DNA of 64,000 bases from JALOAT01 sp041685115. GTDB taxonomy: Bacteria > Pseudomonadota > Gammaproteobacteria > Thiohalomonadales > Thiohalomonadaceae. Positions 25,317-32,452 of this stretch are shown here, in pieces. The DNA is taken from assembly GCA_041685115.1 (NCBI GenBank), contig JAWLGK010000017.1, forward strand, positions 1 through 64,000, given 5' to 3'. The translations under genes and the position numbers were made by a program. The notes under the pieces are model-generated. The model ran no database searches. It saw nothing but the letters and a program-made list of their open reading frames with translations, and was not told where the DNA came from. Within the stretch, counting starts at the first letter, position 1. Each line of letters opens with the position of its first letter.

Positions 25317-25529
25317 TAACACGGGGCACACGGGGGTGAAGCCGGCGTAGGTCACGTTGCGAAGCTACGTGACATGTTTGCAGCCCCGCCTTCCACTCGA
25401 AATCCGGGCCGGTGGACACCGCCTGCGAGCAGAAGCTCGCTCCCACTGGATTGCACCCGCGCCTGTCACGTAGCCGCTACGCGCCAACGTGACCTACATG
25501 GAGCTTCCCCCGTGTTCCCCGTGGTTAAC
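25317..25529. repeat. Composite intergenic element, ACACGGGGA family copy 3 with a different nested palindrome
   Basis: The outer arms again carry ACACGGGG units. The interior instead holds a pair of oppositely oriented GTAGGTCACGTTG..CTACGTGAC palindromes (about 25346-25373 and 25466-25499) plus a single REP-like GCGAGCAGAAGCTCGCTCCC. The outer shell and inner contents therefore vary independently. Confidence 0.85.
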
Positions 25530-25540
25530 GCTTTTTCCCC

Positions 25541-27592
25541 TCACCCGCGCGCGCGGCTGATGCGCAGGACGTCTTCGAGGGCGCGCACGTGGCGCATGAT
25601 GCGGGCGAGGTGGACGCGGTTTTTTACGGCGATGGTGAGGTTGATGGCGGTGTTGAGGCCGTCGCGTTCTTCGAGGGAGACGTTGTCGATGTTGGCGCCG
25701 GCGTCGGCGACCACCGCCGCTACTTCAGCGAGCACGCCGCGCTTGTTCTTCACTTCCACACGGATGTCCACCGGGAAGTCGCTCTGCACGTCGGACTCCC
25801 AGTGCACGTCGATCCACTTCTCCGGGAACTTGCGGAATTCGGACACGTTGCGGCAGTTATGGGTGTGCACCACGATGCCGCGTCCGGCGGACAGGAAGCC
25901 GCGGATGGCATCGCCCGGGATGGGCCGGCAGCACTTGGCGAAGCTGACCACCGTGCCCTCGGTGCCCTTGATGTACAGCGGTTCTGCGGAAGGGTTGGCG
26001 GCGACGCTGGCGTCGCGCTGCAAGGCGCTGGCCACCAGCGTGGCCATGCGGTTGCCAAGGCCGATGTCTTCCAGCAGGTCATCGAGGCCATTGCGTTTGT
26101 ATTCGGCGACCAGCGCGTCGATGCGCTCCTGGGGCACCGTGTCCAGGGACAGGGAAAAACCCGACAGCGCCTTGTTGAGCATGCGCCGCCCCAGGGCCAC
26201 GGATTCGTCGCGCCGCAGGTTTTTAAGATGGGCACGGATGTTGGCGCGCGCCTTGCCGGTGACCACGAAGTTCAGCCAGGCGGGATTGGGCCGCGCACCG
26301 GGTGCGGTGATGATCTCCACTTTCTGGCCGTTCTCGATGCGGGTGTTGAGCGGCACCAGGCGCTGGTCCACCTTGCCGGCCACGCAGGCGTTGCCGAGAT
26401 CGGAATGCACGGCGTAGGCGTAATCGACCACGCTGGCGCCGCGCGGCAGTTCCATGATCTCGCCCTTGGGGGTGAACACGTAGACCTCGTCCGGGAACAG
26501 GTCCACCTTGACGTTTTCGAGGAATTCCAGGGAATCGCCGGCGCTCTTTTGCATCTCCAACAGGTCGCGCAGCCATTCCCGCGCGCGCGCCTGGGCAATA
26601 CTGGCGCCACCCGCGTCGCCGGCCTTGTAGAGCCAGTGCGCGGCGATACCCGCCTCGGCGACCTTGTCCATGTCCTCGCTGCGGATCTGCACCTCAATGG
26701 GAAAGCCGTAGGGGCTGACCAGGGCGCTGTGCAGGGATTGGTAGCCGTTGGCCTTGGGGATGGCGATGTAGTCCTTGAACCGACCGGGCACCGGTTTGTA
26801 GAGGTTGTGCATGACGCCGAGCACGCGGTAGCAGGTGTCCACCTTGTCCACCATGATGCGGAAGGCGAACACGTCCATCACCTCGGAGAAGGACACGCCC
26901 TTGGCCTTCATTTTCTTGTAGATGCTGTACAGGTGCTTTTCGCGGCCGATGACCCGGCCCTCGATGCCTTCCTGCGTGAGGCGCGCCTGAATGGACGCCT
27001 GGATCTTTTCCACCAGTTCCTTGCGATTGCCCCGCGACTTGCGCACCGCATCGGCGATGACGCGGTAGCGCATGGGGTGGTAGGCGGCGAAGCCCAGGTC
27101 CTCCAGTTCGATGCGCAGGCGGTTCATGCCCAGGCGGTTGGCGATGGGCGCGTAGATCTCCAGGGTCTCGCGGGCGATGCGCCGTTTCTTGTCCGGGCGC
27201 ATGACGCCCAGGGTGCGCATGTTGTGCAGCCGGTCGGCCAGCTTGATGAGGATGATGCGGATGTCCTGCACCATGGCCAGCATCATCTTGCGGAAGTTTT
27301 CCGCGTGGGCCTCGGCCTTGGAGTGGAACTCGATGTGGGTGAGCTTGCTGACCCCGTCCACCAGATCGGCCACCTCCTGACCGAACTCGGCGAGGAGCTG
27401 CTCCTTGCCGATCTCGGTGTCTTCGATGACGTCGTGGAGGATGGCGGCGATGAGGCTGCGATAGTCGATGCGCAGCTCGGCGAGGATACGGGCGACCGCG
27501 ACGGGGTGGTAGATGTACGGCTCGCCACTCAGGCGATGCTGGCCGTCGTGGGCCTCGGCGCCGAACAGGTAGGCGCGATAGACCTCGGCCAC
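25541..27592 (-). CDS. spoT: Bifunctional (p)ppGpp synthetase/hydrolase SpoT
   Basis: SpoT makes and degrades the stringent-response alarmone. Domains in order are HD hydrolase (ILHDVIEDT near residue 50), RelA/SpoT synthetase (DVFAFRIMVDKVDTCYRVLG to RFKDYIAIPKANGYQSLH, about 240-290), TGS (about 370-430) and a C-terminal ACT domain. The GTG at 27592 gives 683 residues, but the frame continues upstream through a sequence homologous to the E. coli SpoT N-terminus (IYISDLCALLEGYL) without ATG, GTG or TTG. A non-standard start near 27646 is possible; see findings. It is followed by ridA and preceded by rpoZ. Confidence 0.95.
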   Translation of the reverse strand: MAEVYRAYLFGAEAHDGQHRLSGEPYIYHPVAVARILAELRIDYRSLIAAILHDVIEDTEIGKEQLLAEFGQEVADLVDGVSKLTHIEFHSKAEAHAENFRKMMLAMVQDIRIILIKLADRLHNMRTLGVMRPDKKRRIARETLEIYAPIANRLGMNRLRIELEDLGFAAYHPMRYRVIADAVRKSRGNRKELVEKIQASIQARLTQEGIEGRVIGREKHLYSIYKKMKAKGVSFSEVMDVFAFRIMVDKVDTCYRVLGVMHNLYKPVPGRFKDYIAIPKANGYQSLHSALVSPYGFPIEVQIRSEDMDKVAEAGIAAHWLYKAGDAGGASIAQARAREWLRDLLEMQKSAGDSLEFLENVKVDLFPDEVYVFTPKGEIMELPRGASVVDYAYAVHSDLGNACVAGKVDQRLVPLNTRIENGQKVEIITAPGARPNPAWLNFVVTGKARANIRAHLKNLRRDESVALGRRMLNKALSGFSLSLDTVPQERIDALVAEYKRNGLDDLLEDIGLGNRMATLVASALQRDASVAANPSAEPLYIKGTEGTVVSFAKCCRPIPGDAIRGFLSAGRGIVVHTHNCRNVSEFRKFPEKWIDVHWESDVQSDFPVDIRVEVKNKRGVLAEVAAVVADAGANIDNVSLEERDGLNTAINLTIAVKNRVHLARIMRHVRALEDVLRISRARG

Positions 27593-27693
27593 CTGCTCGC
27601 GCTCCAGATAGCCCTCGAGCAGGGCACAAAGATCACTGATGTAGATGCCCTTCCCCGCGGCAGAGGAAGGGCCGGAGACGTGCGGGAGATTGC

Positions 27694-27969
27694 TCAGAGG
27701 TCGTCCTGCGGCAGCTGCACCGGGGTTTCCAGCGTCTCCACCTCTTCCACTTCGTCTTCGACGCGCGGAGTGGGTTCGAGCAGGATGTCGCGGGTCACCA
27801 GGCCCTGGGCCACTTCGCGCAGCGCCACCACGGTGGGCTTGTCGTTCTCCCAGGGGATTTGCGGCTCACGGCCGTTCTCGATCTGGCGTGCGCGCTTGGT
27901 GGCGACCAGCACCAGCTGGAAGCGGTTGTCGACGTTCTTCAGGCAGTCTTCGACGGTAACTCGTGCCAT
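27694..27969 (-). CDS. rpoZ: RNA polymerase omega subunit
   Basis: The 91-residue protein begins MARVTVEDCLKNVDNRFQLVLVATKRARQ, the invariant omega signature, and has an acidic C-terminal tail. Omega supports beta-prime folding and is part of a ppGpp site. It lies between gmk and spoT as in E. coli. Confidence 0.97.
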   Translation of the reverse strand: MARVTVEDCLKNVDNRFQLVLVATKRARQIENGREPQIPWENDKPTVVALREVAQGLVTRDILLEPTPRVEDEVEEVETLETPVQLPQDDL

Positions 27970-28025
27970 GGGTGGGTTCCGGATGCGTCTGGGTCAATGC
28001 GGAATTGTAATCCATCGGGCGCCGC

Positions 28026-28661
28026 TCAGGCCAGCAGCGAGCGCAGCAGCGCCTCGTGCCGGACGGCCTGCGTCTCGCGTTTGAGTCGCCCGGCGACGAA
28101 TACGGCCCGGAGTTCCGCCAGGGCGTCATCGAAGCTGTCGTTCACGATGAGGTAGTCGTATTCCGGCCAGTGCTGCATCTCGTTGACCGCATCGCGCATG
28201 CGCCGGGCGATCACCTCGGCGCTATCCTGACCACGGCCAGTCAGCCGCGCCTCCAGCGCCTCCCGCGATGGCGGCAGAATGAAGATGCTGCGGCAGTCCC
28301 GCATGGTCTCGCGCACCTGGCGCGCGCCCTGCCAGTCGATCTCCAGGATCACGTCCAGGCCACTGGCCAGTTGGTCCTCGATGGAGGCGCGCGAGGTCCC
28401 GTAGTAGTTGTCGAACACCTGGGCGTGCTCCAGGAACGCGCCCTGGTCGATGAGCGCGCGGAACGCGGGCACGTCGACGAAGTGGTATTCACGGCCGGTC
28501 TGTTCACCCGGGCGCGGGGCACGGGTGGTGTGGGAGATGGACACCGCCACCTGGTCAAGGGAACCGAGCAGGGCCTTCACCAAGCTGGTCTTGCCGGCGC
28601 CTGAGGGCGCGGAGATGACATAAAGCGTGCCGCGCGCGGCGGCGGGGAGGTTGGCGGTCAT
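28026..28661 (-). CDS. gmk: Guanylate kinase
   Basis: Gmk converts GMP to GDP. The ATG at 28661 gives 211 residues and follows AGGTG at 9 bases; a GTG four codons upstream is part of the att remnant. The P-loop SAPSGAGKTSL lies near residue 18, followed by SHTTRAPRPGEQTGREYHFV and EIDWQGARQVR. In relatives gmk follows yicC directly; here a 14.2 kb element separates them, and the first bases upstream of the ATG are a copy of the yicC 3' end. Its original operon promoter has therefore been displaced. Confidence 0.96.
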   Translation of the reverse strand: MTANLPAAARGTLYVISAPSGAGKTSLVKALLGSLDQVAVSISHTTRAPRPGEQTGREYHFVDVPAFRALIDQGAFLEHAQVFDNYYGTSRASIEDQLASGLDVILEIDWQGARQVRETMRDCRSIFILPPSREALEARLTGRGQDSAEVIARRMRDAVNEMQHWPEYDYLIVNDSFDDALAELRAVFVAGRLKRETQAVRHEALLRSLLA

Positions 28662-28676
28662 TCGATGTTGCACCTG
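28660..28676. other. Left attachment site (att), yicC 3'-end remnant
   Basis: Read on the minus strand this is CAGGTGCAACATCGAAT, directly followed by the gmk start (GAATGACC). It duplicates the yicC 3' end CAGGTGCAAAACATCGAAT at 42886-42904 except for two missing A. It marks the gmk-proximal boundary of the integrative element. Confidence 0.75.
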
Positions 28677-28738
28677 AATGTTAAGTAGACGGGCGGAGGC
28701 CGCGCCATGCCGCCGTCTCGGTCATTCTGTTTTTCGTC

Positions 28739-28759
28739 TGGGTACACGCTTGGGTACAC
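28739..28759. promoter_or_regulatory. Left-end TGGGTACAC pair (candidate integrase arm sites)
   Basis: Two direct copies of TGGGTACAC (28739-28747, 28751-28759) are spaced 12 bases apart. The 19-base GGTACACGCTTGGGTACAC here is repeated exactly at 42757-42775 near the other end. Such arrays near element ends are typical of arm-type integrase or excisionase sites. Confidence 0.6.
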
Positions 28760-28802
28760 ACAATCGGGCCTCTTGAGATAGCGATCCGCATTGTGCCAGC
28801 CG

Positions 28803-29063
28803 TCAGCCTCTGCGGTCACGCGGTGGCGTCCGCCGGCGGCTGCCCGTGGCGATGCCCTCGTCCTTCAGCACGGCCCGGTTAATCTCGAAGCCCTGCCTCA
28901 CGATCTGCTGGCAACACGGGCAAATGGTCTTGCCCTTCGTCCGCTGCAACGCCTGGTACACGGCCGCATTGCCTACGCCAACAGCCTCGGCCGCCTGATA
29001 GGGCTTCATGTCCGGGTTGTTCTTGAGCAGCTCAAGCGCCTGCTGGGTCTTGCTCTTCGCCAT
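28803..29063 (-). CDS. Small helix-turn-helix protein with a CxxC motif (probable regulator)
   Basis: The 86-residue protein has a clear helix-turn-helix-like N-terminal half (residues about 8-42: QALELLKNNPDMKPYQAAEAVGVGNAAVYQALQR), then CPCC near 48-51, which may bind metal. The tail is arginine-rich. The ATG follows AGGAGG at 7 bases. It is transcribed away from the leftward gene array of the element across a region with a 10-bp inverted repeat, so autoregulation is likely. I do not recognise a named family. Confidence 0.7.
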   Translation of the reverse strand: MAKSKTQQALELLKNNPDMKPYQAAEAVGVGNAAVYQALQRTKGKTICPCCQQIVRQGFEINRAVLKDEGIATGSRRRTPPRDRRG

Positions 29064-29085
29064 TCGTGAGCCTCCTGAGGCCGCA

Positions 29086-29137
29086 GATTCTACACTCTCA
29101 CAGACCTATTGAACCATTCTCACAAATGTGTAGAATC
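29086..29137. promoter_or_regulatory. Divergent promoter and operator, 10-bp inverted repeat
   Basis: GATTCTACAC (29086-29095) and GTGTAGAATC (29128-29137) are perfect inverted repeats separated by 32 bases. On the plus strand TTGAAC (29109-29114) and TAGAAT (29131-29136) form a promoter with a 16-base spacer whose -10 box lies inside the right arm. The mirror-image TAGAAT in the left arm would serve the minus-strand regulator gene. A protein bound to both arms would cover both -10 boxes. Confidence 0.6.
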
Positions 29138-29168
29138 AAGTCACCCCAACCACGAAAAGGAGCCAGCC

Positions 29169-29411
29169 ATGGCCCAGAAAGCCAAACCCGAGGCGGTCAC
29201 GATGGAAGGCGCGCGCCTCGCCTTCGAATGCCTGCTCGAACAAGAGCAAGACGTGTTCGCGCTCATCTCGGCGATCAGGGGCCTCGACCCTGGCACCGAT
29301 TCCACGTTGACCAGGCTGATTGACATGGCGTGGAACCGGCTTGGAGAGCATGGAAACCAGTACACCCTTGCCGACTATTTCGGCGTAGACGCAACCGGAG
29401 AACAGGCATGA
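29169..29411 (+). CDS. Small unknown protein, first gene of the plus-strand element operon
   Basis: The 80-residue acidic protein begins MAQKAKPEAVTMEGARLAFECLLEQEQD. The ATG follows AAAAGGAG at 6 bases. It looks helical and soluble. I see no known domain. Its stop overlaps the next start (ATGA), and the promoter at 29109-29136 lies directly upstream. Confidence 0.7.
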   Translation: MAQKAKPEAVTMEGARLAFECLLEQEQDVFALISAIRGLDPGTDSTLTRLIDMAWNRLGEHGNQYTLADYFGVDATGEQA

Positions 29412-29695
29412 ACAAGAAGACACCCGCGCGCCCGTGCACTGTCGCTTTACCCTTCGCCCGTCTCACCCCCGACCACCCACACCACCTGTTTCAGGTCAAT
29501 CCCGGCGTGGACGCCAGCCAGGCGCTGGAGGAAGCGTCTTTGATGCTGTCCGCCGCCTACGACATGGCGGGGGAAATCGCCCAACTGGAGGACTTCAGCG
29601 ATGCGGTTTGGGGCATGGTCACCCTGATCCGGATGGCAAAGGCCGTGGTCGATTCCGTCTCTGCCGGCGTCTGTCGGCCTCCCGAGGAGGCATGA
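29408..29695 (+). CDS. Small unknown protein resembling DUF3077 proteins
   Basis: The 95-residue protein contains LFQVNPGVDASQALEEASLMLSAAYDMA near residues 27-54. This resembles DUF3077 proteins of pseudomonad prophages (pattern F-V-G-x6-AL-x2-AS-x-LL), recalled from family knowledge and not checked. It overlaps the preceding stop by four bases and precedes a further small gene by one base. Function unknown. Confidence 0.7.
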   Translation: MNKKTPARPCTVALPFARLTPDHPHHLFQVNPGVDASQALEEASLMLSAAYDMAGEIAQLEDFSDAVWGMVTLIRMAKAVVDSVSAGVCRPPEEA

Positions 29696-29696
29696 C

Positions 29697-29912
29697 ATGG
29701 GCGCCCAGAACGTCGTCAGGTTGGCCGAGCGAAGGATTCAGACCGATGCGCAATGGCTGCATGAGAGGCAGCGCGCCGATGCGTTCTTCATCCCCGCGTG
29801 CGCCCTGATAATCGCTACCGTCAACCGCGATCCGGAAGCCGTCGAAGCGAACCTGCGCAAGCTGCGCGCCGTTGCGGAGCGGGAGTTCGGTATATCGGGA
29901 GGCCCTGCATGA
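29697..29912 (+). CDS. Small unknown protein
   Basis: The 71-residue protein (MGAQNVVRLAERRIQTDAQW) has a mixed helical composition with no membrane segment. It starts one base after the previous stop in the same operon; GGAGG lies just upstream. No family recognised. Confidence 0.6.
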   Translation: MGAQNVVRLAERRIQTDAQWLHERQRADAFFIPACALIIATVNRDPEAVEANLRKLRAVAEREFGISGGPA

Positions 29913-30031
29913 ACGCGCGCCCGACCACCCCCGCGCCTGTTCCGCCCCTGATGGCGCTCGACCCCTCGCCACGTCGTCACCTCGCGGCGTGGCCCTGTCC
30001 CGATGCGAGGAGGTGTCACCATGGAAGTTGA
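29909..30031 (+). CDS. Very short possible gene of 40 residues
   Basis: An ATG overlapping the previous stop (ATGA) opens a proline-rich 40-residue frame that overlaps the start of the next gene by 11 bases. Only the overlap pattern supports it, and the composition looks non-coding in part. It may be a leader that couples translation. Confidence 0.25.
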   Translation: MNARPTTPAPVPPLMALDPSPRRHLAAWPCPDARRCHHGS

Positions 30032-30368
30032 CGAAGACGCGGCCCTTGTCCGCGAAGCCGTGGCGCTCCTACGCTCCGGCCGGCTCTACGGCACGTCCGG
30101 CGCGGCGGCTCTGGCTGCGGTGCTGCTGCACGCCTACAACCCAGCGACATGGCGGTTTGATGTCACGGACTTGTGCGTCTTGGATTCGCGCCTGGAGCTG
30201 CTGGCGTGGGCGGTGCTGCGCTACCGCGTGGCCGGGCATGAGCCCCAGCGCGCCCTTGCCGGCGGGGATGCCGAGTTCCGCCCCATCGCGTGGAGCTACG
30301 GGGCGGGCGCCTGGTGCGCTCCGGAGCCGTTCTCGCCCCACGACAAGCCGCCCCGGTGGGAGGATTGA
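30021..30368 (+). CDS. Unknown protein of 115 residues
   Basis: The protein MEVDEDAALVREAVALLRSG continues with YGTSGAAALAAVLLHAYNPATWRFDVTDLCVLD, a pattern I associate with conserved unknown proteins of plasmids and prophages but cannot name. An exact AGGAGG lies 7 bases before the ATG. It precedes the AlpA-like gene by four bases. Confidence 0.65.
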   Translation: MEVDEDAALVREAVALLRSGRLYGTSGAAALAAVLLHAYNPATWRFDVTDLCVLDSRLELLAWAVLRYRVAGHEPQRALAGGDAEFRPIAWSYGAGAWCAPEPFSPHDKPPRWED

Positions 30369-30372
30369 GCCC

Positions 30373-30627
30373 GTGACCGTCGATATCTCCCTGCCGCCGC
30401 TTTTCATCGACCTCGACCAAGTGGCGACCCTGACCACGCTCTCAGCCTCGACCATCCAAAACATGGTCGCTCGAAACGAGTTCCCGGCGCCGCGCGAGCT
30501 GTCCAGCCGCCGCGTTGCCTGGTTGTACCGCGAGGTGATGGAATGGGCGGAGAGTCGGCCGGTTTCGAGCATCCTGCCGCCGCCGAACACTGGGGCCAAG
30601 AAGCCGCGCGGCGTGCCCTCAGCCTGA
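30373..30627 (+). CDS. AlpA-like regulator (left)
   Basis: The 84-residue protein has the MerR/AlpA-type winged helix: DLDQVATLTTLSASTIQNMVARNEFPAPRELSSRRVAWLYREVMEWAESRP. AlpA proteins act as excisionase activators or Xis in P4-like elements. The start is a GTG at 30373. It is one of two such proteins in the element; the other is near the integrase at 40397-40651 and is only distantly similar. It ends the plus-strand operon. Confidence 0.8.
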   Translation: MTVDISLPPLFIDLDQVATLTTLSASTIQNMVARNEFPAPRELSSRRVAWLYREVMEWAESRPVSSILPPPNTGAKKPRGVPSA

Positions 30628-31082
30628 CTGAGGGGATTCCCGCAGATCGACCGCCTCTGAGTCGGTTACTGGAGTAACTTTTCCAGTAACTTTCACAGTA
30701 ACTTTCTCGTCCGCCCTCTCCTTGCTCGGGCCGCCGGCGGTAAGGACGCCCTGTTTCAGGGCTCCGTTGCAGGGGTTTCCGTTCCGCATTTCAAACGCGA
30801 AAGTTCCAAGCTCGTGGGGCTGTGGTGAGTGGCTTCCGGTGAACGCAGGGAGATATACGACTCGCCTGCGCCTACGCACCCTTGGCCTACACGGGCACGG
30901 CCAGGGGTGGGAGCGGAAGCCTGAAAGGGTGCGTTGGAGAAAGAGGGCAGCGCTGGGTGGAAGTAGCGGAGCGATGGGCTCAGTCGATGCCACTGACCAC
31001 GGCCTACCCGTCCTACCCCCATCCGAGCCGTCGGATGGGCAGCGCTGCGGGAGCAAGTATAGGGGTGCCACGACCGGAGCGG
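30628..31082. other. Gene-poor region with a 12-bp tandem repeat
   Basis: I find no supported gene in these 455 bases. Overlapping frames on both strands are rich in Arg, Pro and Ser and look like shadows. The first part holds three AGTAACTTT units at 12-base spacing, listed separately. A noncoding RNA or replication or packaging site is possible, without direct evidence. Confidence 0.4.
30673..30705. repeat. Three 12-bp iteron-like repeats
   Basis: AGTAACTTT occurs at 30673-30681, 30685-30693 and 30697-30705, exactly 12 bases apart, with an inverted GTTACT just before. Iterons of this kind can bind a Rep protein, but on the minus strand the same DNA would encode a Val-Thr-Lys repeat, so a coding explanation is not excluded. 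Confidence 0.5.
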
Positions 31083-31424
31083 TCAATCTCCGGTGAGAGG
31101 GCGGGCCCGCGCCATGTGCGTGTATTCGCCCGTGACTTCGATCACCGCCCCGTCGCTCCGTACAAACACCTGGGCCGCGTCCCCGAAGTGACGCTTCAGA
31201 TCGACGGCGAGAGCAAGCAGGTACGCCCCATAGGCCGCCCAATCTGGTTCGGGATCATGGCTGCCAGGGTTGTACGTCTCGAACCAGTCCGAGAGGTAAT
31301 CGAGCCGCGCGACCAGCTCCTCCGGTAAGCCGAAGGTGTGGTGGTCGCAACTGGCCCAGCCCTCACCACTGCCGGGCACCCACAGGGAAGAACTTTCGAA
31401 ATCCTTATCGACGAGCAGCTTCAT
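31083..31424 (-). CDS. Unknown 113-residue acidic protein
   Basis: MKLLVDKDFESSSLWVPGSG continues with FGLPEELVARLDYLSDWFETYNP and AAYGAYLLALAVDLKRHFGDAAQVFVRSDGAV. Composition and length suggest a real folded protein. No domain is recognised. It stands alone, facing away from the toxin-antitoxin pair. Confidence 0.65.
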   Translation of the reverse strand: MKLLVDKDFESSSLWVPGSGEGWASCDHHTFGLPEELVARLDYLSDWFETYNPGSHDPEPDWAAYGAYLLALAVDLKRHFGDAAQVFVRSDGAVIEVTGEYTHMARARPLTGD

Positions 31425-31745
31425 TGGGCTTCAAAGCTTCGAAAATGGGGAATTAAGGGGTGTGCCCTGCGCCTGGAGCGAACGTCCAGGATTGCTCTCC
31501 GCAGTGGCAGCATCCAAGAGGATGCCGGGTGCGGGTCACGGCTTCGCGCACTAAGCCGGGCACGGAACAAGCCGCCCACGGCCCGTACAGTTCCCGAAGG
31601 AACCACGTTCCCCAACCCCCTTCCGGCTGGGTCGCAGGGCACCCGGCCATTGTAGCGGGCGCGGTCGGGCATGGCACCGGGGCATTCACCCAGCCCATCC
31701 CGCCGGGGCTTGCCGAACTGTATCCCATTTTCTACAATCACACCC
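31425..31745. other. Intergenic region upstream of the toxin gene
   Basis: No gene is supported. The right end contains a good promoter directly before the toxin start, listed separately. The remainder is GC-rich with several short inverted repeats but no pattern I can name. Confidence 0.45.
31710..31738 (+). promoter_or_regulatory. Promoter of the toxin-antitoxin operon, nearly leaderless
   Basis: TTGCCG (31710-31715) and TACAAT (31733-31738) are separated by exactly 17 bases. Transcription would start about 7 bases later, at or next to the toxin ATG at 31746. No ribosome binding site precedes the toxin, whereas the antitoxin has GAGAGGT. Confidence 0.6.
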
Positions 31746-32036
31746 ATGAAGACCATCCTCACCACCGACCTGTTCAACGAGTGGTTCGCCGGGCTGCGCG
31801 ATAAGCAGGGGGCTCGCCGGATTCAGGCCCGCATCGACCGGGCCGAGGATGGCAACTTCGGCGACTGCGAGCCGGTGGGCGAAGGCGTGTCGGAGATGCG
31901 GATTCACTGCGGGCCGGGCTACCGCGTGTACTTCACGCAGCGCGGCATGGAGATCGTGATCCTGCTGGCGGGCGGCGACAAGTCCACCCAGCCCAAGGAC
32001 ATCAAGACCGCGCTGGAGCTGGCGCGGCAATTGTAA
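31746..32036 (+). CDS. higB: HigB/RelE-type toxin of a toxin-antitoxin pair
   Basis: The 96-residue protein fits the RelE/HigB 'addiction module killer' family: TDLFNEWFAGLRDKQGARRIQARIDRAEDGNFGDCEPVGEGVSEMRIHCGPGYRVYF, then VILLAGGDKSTQPKDIKTALELA. Such toxins are ribosome-dependent mRNA nucleases. The toxin gene comes first, the order of HigBA systems. The exact subtype is not settled, so the symbol is tentative. Confidence 0.88.
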   Translation: MKTILTTDLFNEWFAGLRDKQGARRIQARIDRAEDGNFGDCEPVGEGVSEMRIHCGPGYRVYFTQRGMEIVILLAGGDKSTQPKDIKTALELARQL

Positions 32037-32048
32037 CGAGAGGTCACC

Positions 32049-32348
32049 ATGGGAACCATCAAGCTGCACAAGTGGGATAGCGCCGAACACCTCAAGACCG
32101 AGGAAGACATGGCGCAGTACCTGGAAGCCTGCATGGAGGAAGCCGGCGACGACGCGGCCTTCATCGCCAAGGCGCTCGGGAACATCGCCCGCGCCAAGGG
32201 CATGAGCCAGCTCGCCAAGGACACGGGCCTGGGACGCGAAAGCCTCTACAAGGCGCTATCCGGAGAGAACAACCCGAGCTTCGCCACCATCCTGAAGGTC
32301 GTGCACGCGCTGGGGCTGAAACTCCACCCTGAAGTCGCCCATCGCTGA
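32049..32348 (+). CDS. higA: HigA-type antitoxin with HTH domain
   Basis: The 99-residue protein has the 'addiction module antidote' pattern, with LKTEEDMAQYLEACMEEAGDDAAFIAKALGNIARAKGMSQLAKDTGLGRESLYKAL containing the helix-turn-helix near residues 55-75. Its own ribosome binding site (GAGAGGTCACC) precedes the ATG. It would neutralise the toxin and repress the operon. Confidence 0.88.
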   Translation: MGTIKLHKWDSAEHLKTEEDMAQYLEACMEEAGDDAAFIAKALGNIARAKGMSQLAKDTGLGRESLYKALSGENNPSFATILKVVHALGLKLHPEVAHR

Positions 32349-32396
32349 TCCGGGAGGGGACCGGGCGCGGACAGTACGCGGGCCTTCGGGCGTTTG

Positions 32397-32423
32397 AAGG
32401 GGATCGCGTTTTGCGACCCCCTT
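32397..32423. terminator. Hairpin between convergent higA and terS-like genes
   Basis: AAGGGG-A-TCGC (32397-32407) and GCGA-C-CCCCTT (32413-32423) form a 10-bp stem with one mismatch and a GTTTT loop. It lies between convergent genes. Neither strand has a long T run, so it is a weak bidirectional terminator candidate. Confidence 0.4.
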
Positions 32424-32452
32424 TGCAGTGGGCGCGGATGGCGCCTTGCGGC

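Noticed and set aside
25589..28084. An 831-residue plus-strand open frame over spoT and rpoZ
   Set aside because: Antisense shadow of two well-recognised genes.
28660..28676. tRNA gene as the integration target
   Set aside because: No cloverleaf-like sequence or CCA end is present at either boundary; the duplicated sequence is the yicC 3' end.
30619..31242. A 207-residue minus-strand frame in the element
   Set aside because: Arg/Pro/Ser-rich shadow-like composition and overlap with the gene at 31083-31424; only the Val-Thr-Lys repeat at its end is unusual and that is explained by the 12-bp iterons.
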